Assembly (NCBI RefSeq): GCF_049532905.1
Contig: NZ_CP064032.1
Span: 3,782,001 to 3,846,000, forward strand
From: Dyella_B nitratireducens
GTDB lineage: Bacteria > Pseudomonadota > Gammaproteobacteria > Xanthomonadales > Rhodanobacteraceae
Length of the DNA: 64,000 bases
Direction of reading: 5' to 3'
Positions 53,460 to 62,700 of the stretch are shown in pieces. Each line of letters begins with the position of its first letter. Within the stretch, counting starts at the first letter, position 1. The translations under genes and the position numbers were made by a program. The notes beneath the pieces are model-generated. The model was given only the letters and a program-made list of their open reading frames with translations, was not told the DNA's origin and ran no database searches.

Positions 53460-54797
53460 TTAAGCCGCGAGCTGCGATGTCGGCTGATCCTGGCCGATCG
53501 CTTCCCGGTAAAGCTGTTCTTCGCGCGCCGTGTGCTCGGCGCTAAAACGCACTGCCAGCGCGCACAAGGAGCCGGCGATCACGAAACCGCCAAGCAATGC
53601 GAACGTGTGCGGCACCGAACCGGTGCTCTTGAGCAGAAAACCCGCGGCCACCGCGCCGACATTGCCGCCGGCACCGATGATCCCCGCCACGCCACCCAGT
53701 GCCTTGCGATCAACAAATGGCACCAACGCGTACGTGGCGCCGCATGCCATATGCGTGAACAAGCCGAAGGCAATCATCGCCACGACAGCAAGATTGGCGG
53801 CCTGTGCGCTGGAGAACCAAAGTAAACCCAAGCCTTCGCACAACATCAGCGCGCACAGCAGCAAGCTGCGTGCACCCAAGCCGTGACGAAAGGCCAGGCG
53901 ATCGGATGCGATACCGCCCACGGCGCGCGCGAACAACGCCAGCAGGCCAAAGCTGCCGGCAGCCAGACCCGCATGCTGCAAATCCATGCCGAAGCGATCG
54001 ACGTAGTAGCTGGCCGCCACGCCATGCACGAACAGCTCGATGCCGAAGCAACCCGCATAGGTCACGAACAGCATCCATACGCGGTAATTCCTCGCCGCGG
54101 CAAGGAACACCTGCCATCCGCCGGCCTTGCCGGATTCCGGCAGCTCACCGTGCGCGCGCAAATCACGGTAGTCGCCCTGCGGGCAATCCTGCGCATAGCG
54201 CCAATACAAAGCCGCCACGATCAACATCAACACGCCCGGGACGAACATCGCCGCACGCCAACCCAAGGCGTGCGACACACCCAACGCCATCACGGCACCA
54301 AGCAGCCACGGCATCACCGATTGCGCGACACCGCCACCGGCATTACCCCAGCCGGCAGCGGCAGCATTGGCGGTGCCCACCACGTTCGGCGCGAACATCA
54401 CGGAGGTGTGGTACTGCGTGATGACGAAGCCCGCCCCCGCGACACCGATAGCCAAGCGAAAGAACAGAAACGTGGCGTAGCTATGCGCAAAGGCAATGCC
54501 GAACACCGGCAGCGCACCCATCAGCAACAGCCACGTATAGGTGCGCCGGGGCCCGAAGCGATCGCACAACGGACCGATGATCAGCCGTCCAAACACGGTC
54601 ACCGCCACCGCGGCGATGCTGATGTTGGCGAGCTGATCCTGGCTCAAATGAAACTCGCCCTTGATCAGCGGCATCAACGGCGCTACCGCAAACCAGGCGA
54701 AGAAGCAGACGAAAAACGCCAGCCAACTCAAATGAAACGCACGCATGGATGGCGTGCGCAGACGAAACAGTTCAATCCGCGTAGCTTTGCTCGACAT
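53460..54797 (-). CDS. narK: Nitrate/nitrite MFS transporter (NarK/NasA type)
   Basis: 445 residues with about twelve hydrophobic segments. NarK-family signature features: FFAWFAVAPLMPLIKGEF in TM1, GPLCDRFGPRRTYTWLLLMGALPV, and the glycine-rich nitrate signature GWGNAGGGVAQSVMP in TM5 with a second one at GVAGIIGAGGNVGAVAAG. It imports nitrate for assimilation. It is the first gene of the minus-strand set and is followed 18 bases later by nirB. Confidence 0.93.
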   Translation of the reverse strand: MSSKATRIELFRLRTPSMRAFHLSWLAFFVCFFAWFAVAPLMPLIKGEFHLSQDQLANISIAAVAVTVFGRLIIGPLCDRFGPRRTYTWLLLMGALPVFGIAFAHSYATFLFFRLAIGVAGAGFVITQYHTSVMFAPNVVGTANAAAAGWGNAGGGVAQSVMPWLLGAVMALGVSHALGWRAAMFVPGVLMLIVAALYWRYAQDCPQGDYRDLRAHGELPESGKAGGWQVFLAAARNYRVWMLFVTYAGCFGIELFVHGVAASYYVDRFGMDLQHAGLAAGSFGLLALFARAVGGIASDRLAFRHGLGARSLLLCALMLCEGLGLLWFSSAQAANLAVVAMIAFGLFTHMACGATYALVPFVDRKALGGVAGIIGAGGNVGAVAAGFLLKSTGSVPHTFALLGGFVIAGSLCALAVRFSAEHTAREEQLYREAIGQDQPTSQLAA

Positions 54798-54872
54798 GCC
54801 CTACCCCACGCTAAAGACTTGCCCGGCACTGCAAACCCGTCCGTCGCGACAACGCTGATCGGCAGGCCTTTA

Positions 54873-54895
54873 TGCATGACGCGTTGCATCATGCA
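54873..54895. promoter_or_regulatory. Inverted repeat upstream of the nitrate transporter gene
   Basis: TGCATGA (54873-54879), 9 bases, TCATGCA (54889-54895), ~76-98 bases before the narK start on the minus strand. A plausible operator or leader hairpin of the assimilation operon. It does not match the NtrC consensus well. Confidence 0.4.
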
Positions 54896-55057
54896 TGCCA
54901 GCGGGGTAACTGCCGGTTTTCCTGGGGTTTTTACGTAGGAATTACGCGTTAGGCCACTTCTCCGCGCACCAGTGGAGGGCTAAACGCCGCTTGCTTGCAC
55001 CGTTGCAGTGCAGCAAGTGGAGCAAGGTGAGGGCGTCGCTGGTGACGCCTCACATAC

Positions 55058-55315
55058 TCAATGCAGCGGAGGGACGTATTTCACGGCGGGCTTGGCCGTG
55101 CCCAACACGTCACTGATCTGCATTCCGATCTGCTCGAAAAACCACCCCATCAATTCCTGCCTGATGGAGATGCGCCCGTCGTTTTCGCTTTCGGGGGTCA
55201 TGCCATAGGTGATCTCTGCCATCAGCCTTAGATGGACGCTGATGCTGGAAAGCTCGCGGAAGCCGTCCTCGGGCAGCAGATAACCGTGCGCTGGCTCTGC
55301 GTTGTTATCTTCCAT
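55058..55315 (-). CDS. Small conserved-looking acidic protein, unknown function
   Basis: 85 residues from the ATG at 55315, preceded by GAGGAAG at an ideal distance. Sequence MEDNNAEPAHGYLLPEDGFRELSSI then an amphipathic helix (VHLRLMAEITYGM) and SIRQELMGWFFEQIGMQISDVLG. No signal peptide or membrane segment. It looks like a small helical regulator or antitoxin-like protein, but no family was recognised. It is divergent from the half-size hsdS gene at the edge of the restriction island. Confidence 0.6.
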   Translation of the reverse strand: MEDNNAEPAHGYLLPEDGFRELSSISVHLRLMAEITYGMTPESENDGRISIRQELMGWFFEQIGMQISDVLGTAKPAVKYVPPLH

Positions 55316-55408
55316 GACTTCCTCTCTTGGTTTCAAAAAAACGCGTCATACATAATGATGCGAATTTAGTTGACGCCCGCGCGAGCGTCAAGCATGATTA
55401 TTTACATC

Positions 55409-55993
55409 ATGTTGAATGAAGCACAAACAACGTTGGCCCATGTCGCGGAAGTCCGCCTCGGACATCCCTTCCGCGGCGCCATCCCGGAAGTGCCTGATGG
55501 CTCAGTCCATGTCGTGCAGATCAGTGACTTGAGCCGAACCGGCCTGAAACATCGCACCGATCTGCTGACCACCGAACTGCCCGGCCGCAAGCAGCCGGAC
55601 TGGCTGCTCGATCAGGACGTACTCTTCATCGCCCGCGGCGCACATACCTATGCCAGCCTGATCACCGATCCGCCCCCGTGTACGGTGTGCACGCCCCATA
55701 TCTACATCATCCGCGTCACTCAACCCGATCGCCTGCTGCCGGCCTTCCTCGCCTGGCAGTTGAATCAACCACCGGCGCAGCGCTATTTGCGGCAATCGGC
55801 GGAAGGAAGCCGCCAGCTCAGCATTCGGCGCGGCGTGCTTGAACAGACGCCAATCCGCATCCTTCCACTCGCCCAGCAGCATGCAGCCGTCGAACTGGAC
55901 CGCCTCGCAAACGCCGAGCGCGGCCATCTGGAAACGCTCATCAAAAACCGCGAAACCGAACTCGCGCTGCTGGCCGAGCGCCTGCTTGCGTAA
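55409..55993 (+). CDS. hsdS: Half-size type I specificity subunit (single TRD)
   Basis: 194 residues from the ATG at 55409 (alternative ATG 55394; neither has a clear ribosome site). One target-recognition domain of HsdS type: TLAHVAEVRLGHPFRG, VHVVQISDLSRTG, LLDQDVLFIARGAHTYASLI, FLAWQLNQPPAQRYLRQSAEGSRQLSIRRGVLEQTPIRILP, then a coiled coil (LDRLANAERGHLETLIKNRETELALLAERLL). Full HsdS is ~400 residues with two TRDs; a half subunit must dimerise. It sits upstream of hsdM, the reverse of the usual M-S order, with only 15 bases between. Confidence 0.8.
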   Translation: MLNEAQTTLAHVAEVRLGHPFRGAIPEVPDGSVHVVQISDLSRTGLKHRTDLLTTELPGRKQPDWLLDQDVLFIARGAHTYASLITDPPPCTVCTPHIYIIRVTQPDRLLPAFLAWQLNQPPAQRYLRQSAEGSRQLSIRRGVLEQTPIRILPLAQQHAAVELDRLANAERGHLETLIKNRETELALLAERLLA

Positions 55994-56008
55994 CCCCACG
56001 GAAAACCC

Positions 56009-57517
56009 ATGAACAACCTCGACATCCGCCAGGACACCATCAACAACGCCGTATGGGCCGCTTGCGACACCTTCCGCGGCACCGTGGATGCCAGCGTGTA
56101 CAAGGAATACGTGCTGACCATGTTGTTCCTGAAATACGTCTCCGACATGTGGCAGGACCACTACGACGACTACAAGGCCAAATACGGCGACCATCCGGAA
56201 CTGATCGAGGAAATGCTCAAGACCGAGCGCTTCGTACTGCCGCCGCAAGCCAACTTCTACGCGCTGTACGAGCAGCGCCACCTGCCCGGCAACGGCGAGC
56301 GCATCGACAAAGCACTGCATGCCATCGAAGATGCCAACGTCAGCAAATTGCACGACGTATTCCAGGACATCAGCTTCAACGCCAACAAGCTGGGCGAGGA
56401 ACAACAGAAAAACGACATCCTGCGCCTGCTGCTGGAAGACTTCATCAAACCCGAACTCAACCTGCGCCCCAACCGCGTCGGCCAGCTCGACATCATCGGC
56501 AACGCCTACGAATACCTGATCAGCAAATTCGCCGCCGGCGCCGGCAAGAAGGCCGGCGAGTACTACACGCCACCCGAAGTATCCACGCTGATCGCGCGCC
56601 TGATGGAGCCCAAGGAAGGCGACGAAATCTGCGACCCCACCTGCGGCTCCGGCTCGCTGCTGATGAAATGCGGACGACTGATCCGCGAACACACCGGCTC
56701 GCGCAAATACGCGCTCTCCGGCCAGGAAGCCATCGGCGGCACCTGGGCCATGGCAAAAATGAACATGTTTCTGCACGGCGAGGACAACCACAAGATCGAA
56801 TGGGGCGACACCCTGCGCAACCCGAAACTGCTGGACGGCAACGGCCTCAAGCATTTCGACATCGTGGTCGCCAATCCGCCGTTCTCGCTTGAAAAGTGGG
56901 GCCACGAAAACGCCGACAAGGATCCCTATCACCGCTTCCGCCGCGGCGTGCCACCCCGCACCAAGGGCGACTACGCCTTCATCCTGCACATGATCGAGAC
57001 CATGAAGCCCAAGACCGGGCGCATGGCCGTGGTCGTACCGCACGGCGTGCTGTTCCGCGGCGCTGCCGAAGGCCGCATCCGCCAACAGCTGATCGACGAA
57101 AACCTGCTGGACGTGGTCATCGGCCTGCCGGAAAAACTGTTCTACGGCACCGGCATTCCCGCCGCCATCCTGGTCTTCCGCAAAAAGAAACAGGACGACA
57201 ACGTACTGTTCATCGACGCCAGCCGCGATTACCAGGACGGCAAGAACCAGAACTACCTGCGCGAGAGCGACCTGCAGCGCATCCAGGACACCGTCAATGC
57301 ACGCACGAACGTCGACAAGTACGCCTACCTCGCCAGCCCGAAAGACATCGCCGATAACGACTACAACCTCAATATTCCGCGCTACGTCGATACCTTCGAA
57401 GAAGAGGAAGAGATCGACCTGATGGCGGTGCGCAAGGAGCGCCAGCAGTTGAAGGCGGAGTTGGTCAAGTTGGAAGAACAGATGGCGGTGTATTTGAAGG
57501 AGCTGGGCTATGAATGA
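56009..57517 (+). CDS. hsdM: Type I restriction-modification DNA methyltransferase
   Basis: 502 residues. The N-terminal helical domain (HsdM_N; VYKEYVLTMLFLKYVSDMW) is followed by the N6-adenine methyltransferase: AGEYYTPPEVSTLIARLM, SAM motif DPTCGSGSLL (209-218) and catalytic NPPF (289-292). The C-terminus is a coiled coil (VRKERQQLKAELVKLEEQM) for contact with HsdS. It methylates adenine in the target set by HsdS. A small ORF overlaps its stop by 8 bases. Confidence 0.95.
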   Translation: MNNLDIRQDTINNAVWAACDTFRGTVDASVYKEYVLTMLFLKYVSDMWQDHYDDYKAKYGDHPELIEEMLKTERFVLPPQANFYALYEQRHLPGNGERIDKALHAIEDANVSKLHDVFQDISFNANKLGEEQQKNDILRLLLEDFIKPELNLRPNRVGQLDIIGNAYEYLISKFAAGAGKKAGEYYTPPEVSTLIARLMEPKEGDEICDPTCGSGSLLMKCGRLIREHTGSRKYALSGQEAIGGTWAMAKMNMFLHGEDNHKIEWGDTLRNPKLLDGNGLKHFDIVVANPPFSLEKWGHENADKDPYHRFRRGVPPRTKGDYAFILHMIETMKPKTGRMAVVVPHGVLFRGAAEGRIRQQLIDENLLDVVIGLPEKLFYGTGIPAAILVFRKKKQDDNVLFIDASRDYQDGKNQNYLRESDLQRIQDTVNARTNVDKYAYLASPKDIADNDYNLNIPRYVDTFEEEEEIDLMAVRKERQQLKAELVKLEEQMAVYLKELGYE

Positions 57518-57800
57518 GAAACAAGGCCTAGTGGACAGGCACCGCTTCTTTGAAGAGCTTCGCCAAGCGGCCAGTACGAGCAAAACATCATGGTCAGAGC
57601 AATCACTGGCCGGCGTGTCGATGTACCAGTCCTGTCACCACGTCACAGCTGTGATCCAACGAACCCCATCGAGCTCTCCGGCACCCGCCGACAACCATTT
57701 CGAGGATGTCCTCGATATGGTCAACGGACCCGACTTGACCATTTCGAGGACATCCTCGAAATGGTCGGCATGCCGCCTCAAAAAAGGTCTAGGAATCTGA
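57510..57800 (+). CDS. Small ORF coupled to hsdM, function unknown and possibly decayed
   Basis: 96 codons beginning inside the hsdM stop region (8-base overlap), where hsdS usually starts. Sequence MNEKQGLVDRHRFFEELRQ then Ser/Thr-rich. Its second half is simply the translation of two DNA palindromes (HFEDVLDMV and RTSSKWS), which argues against a conserved protein there. It may be the stump of a longer gene replaced by the palindrome region. Confidence 0.3.
   Translation: MNEKQGLVDRHRFFEELRQAASTSKTSWSEQSLAGVSMYQSCHHVTAVIQRTPSSSPAPADNHFEDVLDMVNGPDLTISRTSSKWSACRLKKGLGI
57693..57766. repeat. Two tandem near-identical palindromes
   Basis: Right copy 57737-57766: arms GACCATTTCGAGGA and TCCTCGAAATGGTC around CA, a perfect 14-bp inverted repeat. 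Left copy 57693-57722 has the same arms with two mismatches and TG at the centre. Start-to-start distance is 44 bases. They lie 39-112 bases upstream of the zincin-like gene, where operators would be expected. Confidence 0.8.
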
Positions 57801-57804
57801 GACC

Positions 57805-58533
57805 ATGGGGATATCCGTGGCCGAAGCAAAAGCTGTCGTCGCCGAGTTCCGCAGAGAGTATCCTGCGGTCGAGGCCGTTACCTTTGTTGTGAAAGAAACC
57901 CAGGAGGACATCTATGGGCCACAAGCCACTAAAGAAAACGTCGGAGTCATCCTCGGCGGCTACTTCCCAGGAACCGTCGACCGAGCAGGTCGTTTTTCTG
58001 GAGGACGATGTGATTTACCCGTTGCCTCCCTACATTCTTTATCGGACTTACGACGATCCCTCCATCACGAGCTACTGGGACACTTTGCACTCAACACTTT
58101 CACTCCCGAAGAAAAACGAGCAGTCCTGACCGCCATAGCTAATACCCGTTCCCAAGAGGGAATCGCTCCTATCTGGGAGCAGGTCGATAAGAACTACGCT
58201 TGTTTCTCAACTCGTTATTCACCAGATGAAGCAGAGCTGCGCAAGGCCGAAGAGGTCTATGCCACCGCGTGCGAATACATCCGCTCAGATCGCCGTACTG
58301 ATATTGGCGCAGGCTTAAAATCACTACGCGAAACCTGCATCGAACGCACCCGCCCGATGCTGGCTACCGATCTTGCTCGCATTACTGAAATGGTCGCCGA
58401 AGGGCTGCGAGACCGCACCCGCTCGCAGCAGACGTTTCCACGCGAACCGAGCGCTCAATTTTTTATGGCAGAGAATACGGAGCGTGTGCTTTTCGGCAAA
58501 AAAGGAAGCCATCTCAAGGAATTGAATCAATGA
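57805..58533 (+). CDS. Zincin-like protein with HExxH motif in the restriction island
   Basis: 242 residues. The motif LHHELLGHFALN gives His88-Glu89-x-x-x-His93, a zinc-metallopeptidase signature similar to those in large polyvalent proteins of phages and integrative elements. A central substrate-like region ILGGYFPGTVDRAGRFSGG precedes it. The C-terminal ~100 residues are helical and charged. No signal peptide. The codon for the next gene's start overlaps its stop (ATGA), so it is translated with RhuM. Function unknown; a regulatory protease for the restriction system is one possibility. Confidence 0.6.
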   Translation: MGISVAEAKAVVAEFRREYPAVEAVTFVVKETQEDIYGPQATKENVGVILGGYFPGTVDRAGRFSGGRCDLPVASLHSLSDLRRSLHHELLGHFALNTFTPEEKRAVLTAIANTRSQEGIAPIWEQVDKNYACFSTRYSPDEAELRKAEEVYATACEYIRSDRRTDIGAGLKSLRETCIERTRPMLATDLARITEMVAEGLRDRTRSQQTFPREPSAQFFMAENTERVLFGKKGSHLKELNQ

Positions 58534-59615
58534 CCCAGCGCAAATCCGGCCAGCCACCCAAACTTGCGTCCACCTGCACCGAGACCGCCATACCGACTGG
58601 CCAGGGCGAACTGGTCTTGTACGCAACCGATGACGGGGCGGCCCAGTTCTACCTTCGTGCGGAGGGCGAAACCGTTTGGCTGACCCAATTGGAACTGGCC
58701 GAGCTATTCCAGACATCTGTCCCCAACATCAATATCCATATAAAAAACGTGCTGGCCGAAGGGGAACTCCAGCCAGGGGCAACTATTAAAGAAGACTTAA
58801 TAGTTCGCGACGAGGGCAGCCGCCAGATTCGCCGCCCGCTCAAGCTCTACAACCTCGACATGATCCTGGCCATCGGCTACCGCGTGAAATCCCCGCGCAG
58901 CACCCAGTTCCGCCAGTGGGCCACCACCCACCTCAAGGAATACCTGGTCAAGGGCTTCGTGCTGGACGACCAGCGCTTGAAAGACCCGGGCAGCTGGGAT
59001 TACTTCGATGAGCTACTGGAACGCATCCGCGACATCCGCACCTCGGAGAAGCGCTTCTACCAGAAGGTGCGCGACGTCTTCGCCCTGTCGGTGGATTATC
59101 GCGATGACGAAGACGCCACCGGCCAGTTCTTTGCCATCGTGCAGAACAAGATGCTGTTCGCTGTTACACAGAAAACCGCCGCGGAGATCGTGGTGGAGCG
59201 CGCTGATCCCACCCAGCCCAATATGGCCCTCACCAGTTGGAGCGCCCACCGCATGCGCAAGACGGACGTGATCGCTGCGAAGAACTACCTTACCCAGCCC
59301 GAGCTTCAAGCATTGAACCGCATCGCCTCGATGTTTCTGGACTATGCCGAAGACAGGGCCTCACAACGTCAAGACATGCACATGGATGACTGGCGTCAGT
59401 ACGTGGATCGCTTCGTGGAATTCAATGAACGGCCGCTGCTGAAAAATGCCGGCAGTATCAGTAGCGAGCAGATGCAAAAGATTGCGCACGAACGGTATGA
59501 GCTGTTCGATGCCAAGCGCAAGCAAGCCGAGGCGCTAGCAGCGGACGCAGAGGACATCAGGGAATTAGAAGAAATGGACAAAAAAAGTAGCAAGGGAAGC
59601 AAGCATGGTTCCTAG
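58530..59615 (+). CDS. RhuM family protein
   Basis: 361 residues, overlapping the upstream gene by 4 bases. A full RhuM domain: VWLTQLELAELFQTSVPNIN (helix-turn-helix-like), RPLKLYNLDMILAIGYRVKS, QFRQWATTHLKEYLVKGFVL, and MRKTDVIAAKNYLTQPELQALNRIASMFLDYAEDRA. RhuM proteins are widespread in type I restriction loci and genomic islands. A DNA-binding or antirepressor-like role is suspected but the activity is not established. The C-terminal ~40 residues are Lys/Glu/Ser-rich. The hsdS remnant starts inside its last codons. Confidence 0.85.
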   Translation: MTQRKSGQPPKLASTCTETAIPTGQGELVLYATDDGAAQFYLRAEGETVWLTQLELAELFQTSVPNINIHIKNVLAEGELQPGATIKEDLIVRDEGSRQIRRPLKLYNLDMILAIGYRVKSPRSTQFRQWATTHLKEYLVKGFVLDDQRLKDPGSWDYFDELLERIRDIRTSEKRFYQKVRDVFALSVDYRDDEDATGQFFAIVQNKMLFAVTQKTAAEIVVERADPTQPNMALTSWSAHRMRKTDVIAAKNYLTQPELQALNRIASMFLDYAEDRASQRQDMHMDDWRQYVDRFVEFNERPLLKNAGSISSEQMQKIAHERYELFDAKRKQAEALAADAEDIRELEEMDKKSSKGSKHGS

Positions 59616-59797
59616 AGGCTGGCACACCAAGACGATCGCGGATTTTTGCGAATTTCAGAACGGTAACGCTTTTGGCCCCGACGGCCGAACGATACCTTGA
59701 GGCCTTACGCAGCGAAAAATCCTCTCTCATGCAACAACTTCTGACCGGCAAACGCCGCGTCCACATGCCCGTGCAAGCCGAGACCATCCCCGCATGA
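59605..59797 (+). pseudogene. hsdS: Internally deleted hsdS remnant
   Basis: The ATG at 59605 has AGGGA at a good distance and starts MVPRGWHTKTIADFCEFQNG, a typical HsdS N-terminus. This frame stops at 59698-59700. A second frame, ending at 59795-59797, encodes AERYLEALRSEKSSLMQQ then LLTGKRRV, the typical C-terminal tail of HsdS. Everything between, about 350 residues in a normal HsdS, is missing and the frames do not match. The old stop overlaps the hsdR start (ATGA). So a full two-TRD hsdS once stood just before hsdR. Confidence 0.8.
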
Positions 59798-62700
59798 ACG
59801 ACAGCGCCGCCCCCGACACTCGCGAACAACTCAGCGCGCACATACCCGCGCTGCACCTGCTGGTGAACCTGGGCTGGCGCTATCTGCGCAGCGCTGATGC
59901 GCTGGCGCTGCGCAGCAATACGCGCGAAGTGCTGTTGAAACCGCGGCTGATCGAAGCGTTGCAAACCCGCCGCTTTGAGTACAAGGGCAAAAGCTATCTG
60001 CTATCCCCCAGCGCCATTGACCAGATCGTGCGCGAACTGTCATCGCTACCGCTGGGCGATGGACTGCCGGCCGCCAACGAGCGCCTGTATCAATTGCTGG
60101 CACTGGGCATCACCGTCACCGAGTTCATGCCGGACGGCAAGAAGCATCAGCCCACCATTCCGATCATCGAATGGAAAGAAGCTTCCGCAAACCTTTGGGA
60201 TATCACTGAAGAATGCGAGGTGCTTTCGGCGCAAGGCACGCATCGCCGTACGCCGGATATCGTGGCCTACGTCAACGGCCTGCCGCTAGTGGTGATCGAA
60301 GCCAAGCGTCCGGAGTCGGGGCACGCCGGCAAACCGATGGTCAACGAAGGCATCAGCCAGCACCTACGCAACCAGCGTCAGGATGAAATTCCGCAACTGT
60401 ATTCGTATGCGCAGCTGTTGCTGGCGATCAGCATGACCGATGGCCGCTACGGCACCACGCTGACGCCGGCCAAGTTCTGGGCACGCTGGCGCGAAGAAGA
60501 GTGGGACGACCGACATCTGCACGTCATCAAAAATCAGCCGCTGTCCTCCGAACAACGCACCGCGTTGCTGGCGAACAAACCCGCCTCGCTGCGTCGAGAC
60601 TGCGAAGCGCTGTGGTCACAACCGATGCTGCCGACGGAGCAGGATCGATTGTTGGCGGGGCTGCTGACTCCCGCTCGCCTGTTGGAATTTCTGCGCGGCT
60701 TCGTGCTGTTCGACCGCAAGACCGGCAAGATCGTCGGGCGTTATCAGCAGTTTTTCGGTATTCGCGCCTTAATGGCGCGCATTCGCCAGACGCGTCCGGA
60801 TGGCGGACGCGAGGGCGGCGTGTTGTGGCATACCACCGGCTCGGGCAAAAGCTTCACCATGGTGTTTCTCACCAAGGCGCTGTTGCTGGATGAGGCGTTG
60901 CAGGAATGCCGTGTGGTGGTGGTGACCGATCGCATCGATCTGGAAGCGCAGTTGTCGCGCAACTTCATCACCGGTGGTGCGTTCGGTTCGGCCATCGCGA
61001 CGAAAAAGGAAGGTGAACGCAGCAAGGCCACCACCGGCCGCGACCTGGCCCGGCGCATTGGCCAAGGCACCGAGCGCATTACCTTCTCGCTGGTGCAGAA
61101 ATTCAATACGGCTTCCAAGCTGCCGGAATGCCATAACGATTCCGCCGACCTAATCGTGTTGGTGGACGAAGGACATCGCAGCCATGGCGGCGAGACGCAT
61201 GAACGCATGCGCAAGGCGCTGCCGAAAGCAGCGTACCTCGCCTTTACCGGTACACCACTGCTCAAAAACGAAAAGGCCGCCAACAAATTCGGCCCGATCG
61301 TGCACGCCTATTCGATGCAGCGCGCGGTGGAAGATGAAACCGTGGCGCCGCTCTTGTACGAGGAACGCATACCGGAACTGGATATCAACGAGACCGCCGT
61401 CAACCGCTGGTTCGACAAGATCACCGCCGGCTTGTCAGAAGCGCAGAGCGCCGATCTGAAAAAGAAGTTCGCCAGCAAGCAGGCCATTTACGGTGCGGCG
61501 AACCGCATCGAGCTGATTGCCTGGGACATCGCCACGCATTTCGACCAGAACGTCAAGCAGCTGCAGCCTGGGCTGAAAGGCCAGGTGGCCACCGACAGCA
61601 AATGGGACGCGGTGCGCTACCAGCGCGCGCTGGACGAAACCGGCTTGGTGAGCAGTGCCGTGGTGATGTCGCCCCCCGACACTCGCGAGGGCAACAGCCA
61701 GGTGGATGAAGACACGCTGCCCGAGGTGCAGAAGTGGTGGAAGCAAACGATCACGGATCGCAAGCGCCATCCTGATAAATACGAGAAGGATGTCATCGAG
61801 GATTTCAGCACCGACGGCGAACCCGATCTGCTGATCGTGGTCGACAAGCTGCTGACCGGCTTCGACGAGCCGCGCAATGCCGTGCTCTATATCGACAAGC
61901 CACTGAAGGACCACAACCTGATTCAGGCCGTGGCGCGCGTGAATCGCCTGCACGATACGAAACGCTACGGCGTACTGGTGGATTACCGTGGCATTTTGCC
62001 GGAGCTGGATACCGCCATCCGTGCCTACCAGGATCTGGAAGCGCAGACCCAGGGTGGTTTCGATGTCGCGGATATCCAGGGGCTGTATCGCTCCTTCAGC
62101 ACCGAATACAAACGGCTGCCTGCGCTGCACGCCCGGCTATGGTCGTTCTTCAAAGGCGTGGCCAATCGCCATGACACCGAACAATTCCGGCAGATACTCA
62201 GCCCGCGATTTGTCCCGGATGGGGAAGGCGGCGAGTACGACGAGCGCCAGAAGTTGCGCGATGATTTCTCCGTCGCCTTGACCGAGTTCGGCTTGTGCTT
62301 GCAGACGGCTTTGTCGTCACGCAGCTTCTTCGAGGATGGCCATTTTTCCGAAGACACCATCCGCCAGTACAAGCAGGATTTGAAGCGTCTTTCCGATATA
62401 CGGCAGATGGTGCGCCGGGATGCCATGGAAACCGTGGATTACAGCGTCTACGAGGAACAGATCCGGCGGCTGGTGGACAAACAGGTGATCGGCAAGGAAA
62501 TACGCGAGCCGGAAGGGGTTTATGTGGTGCACGAACTCGGCCGAAAAGAAACGCCGGAGGAGTGGTCGGAGGAAAAGACCCGCAACGAAACCGACCTGAT
62601 CAAGACACGGCTGCGCAAGACGATCGAGCAAGACCTGGCCGACGATCCCTACGCGCAAAAGGTATTTGGCGAACTGCTGCGCCGGGCCATCGCCGAAGCC

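Noticed and set aside
54798..54960. Sigma-54/NtrC promoter for the nitrate operon
   Set aside because: No GG-N10-GC element with the expected flanks near the narK start; the palindrome deviates from the NtrC consensus.
55502..57583. 693-codon minus-strand open frame
   Set aside because: Antisense to hsdS and hsdM, which have clear catalytic motifs; low-complexity Val/Asp/Gln composition.
57693..57766. CRISPR-like repeat
   Set aside because: Only two copies, each a full palindrome, 44 bases apart, with no further repeats or cas genes.
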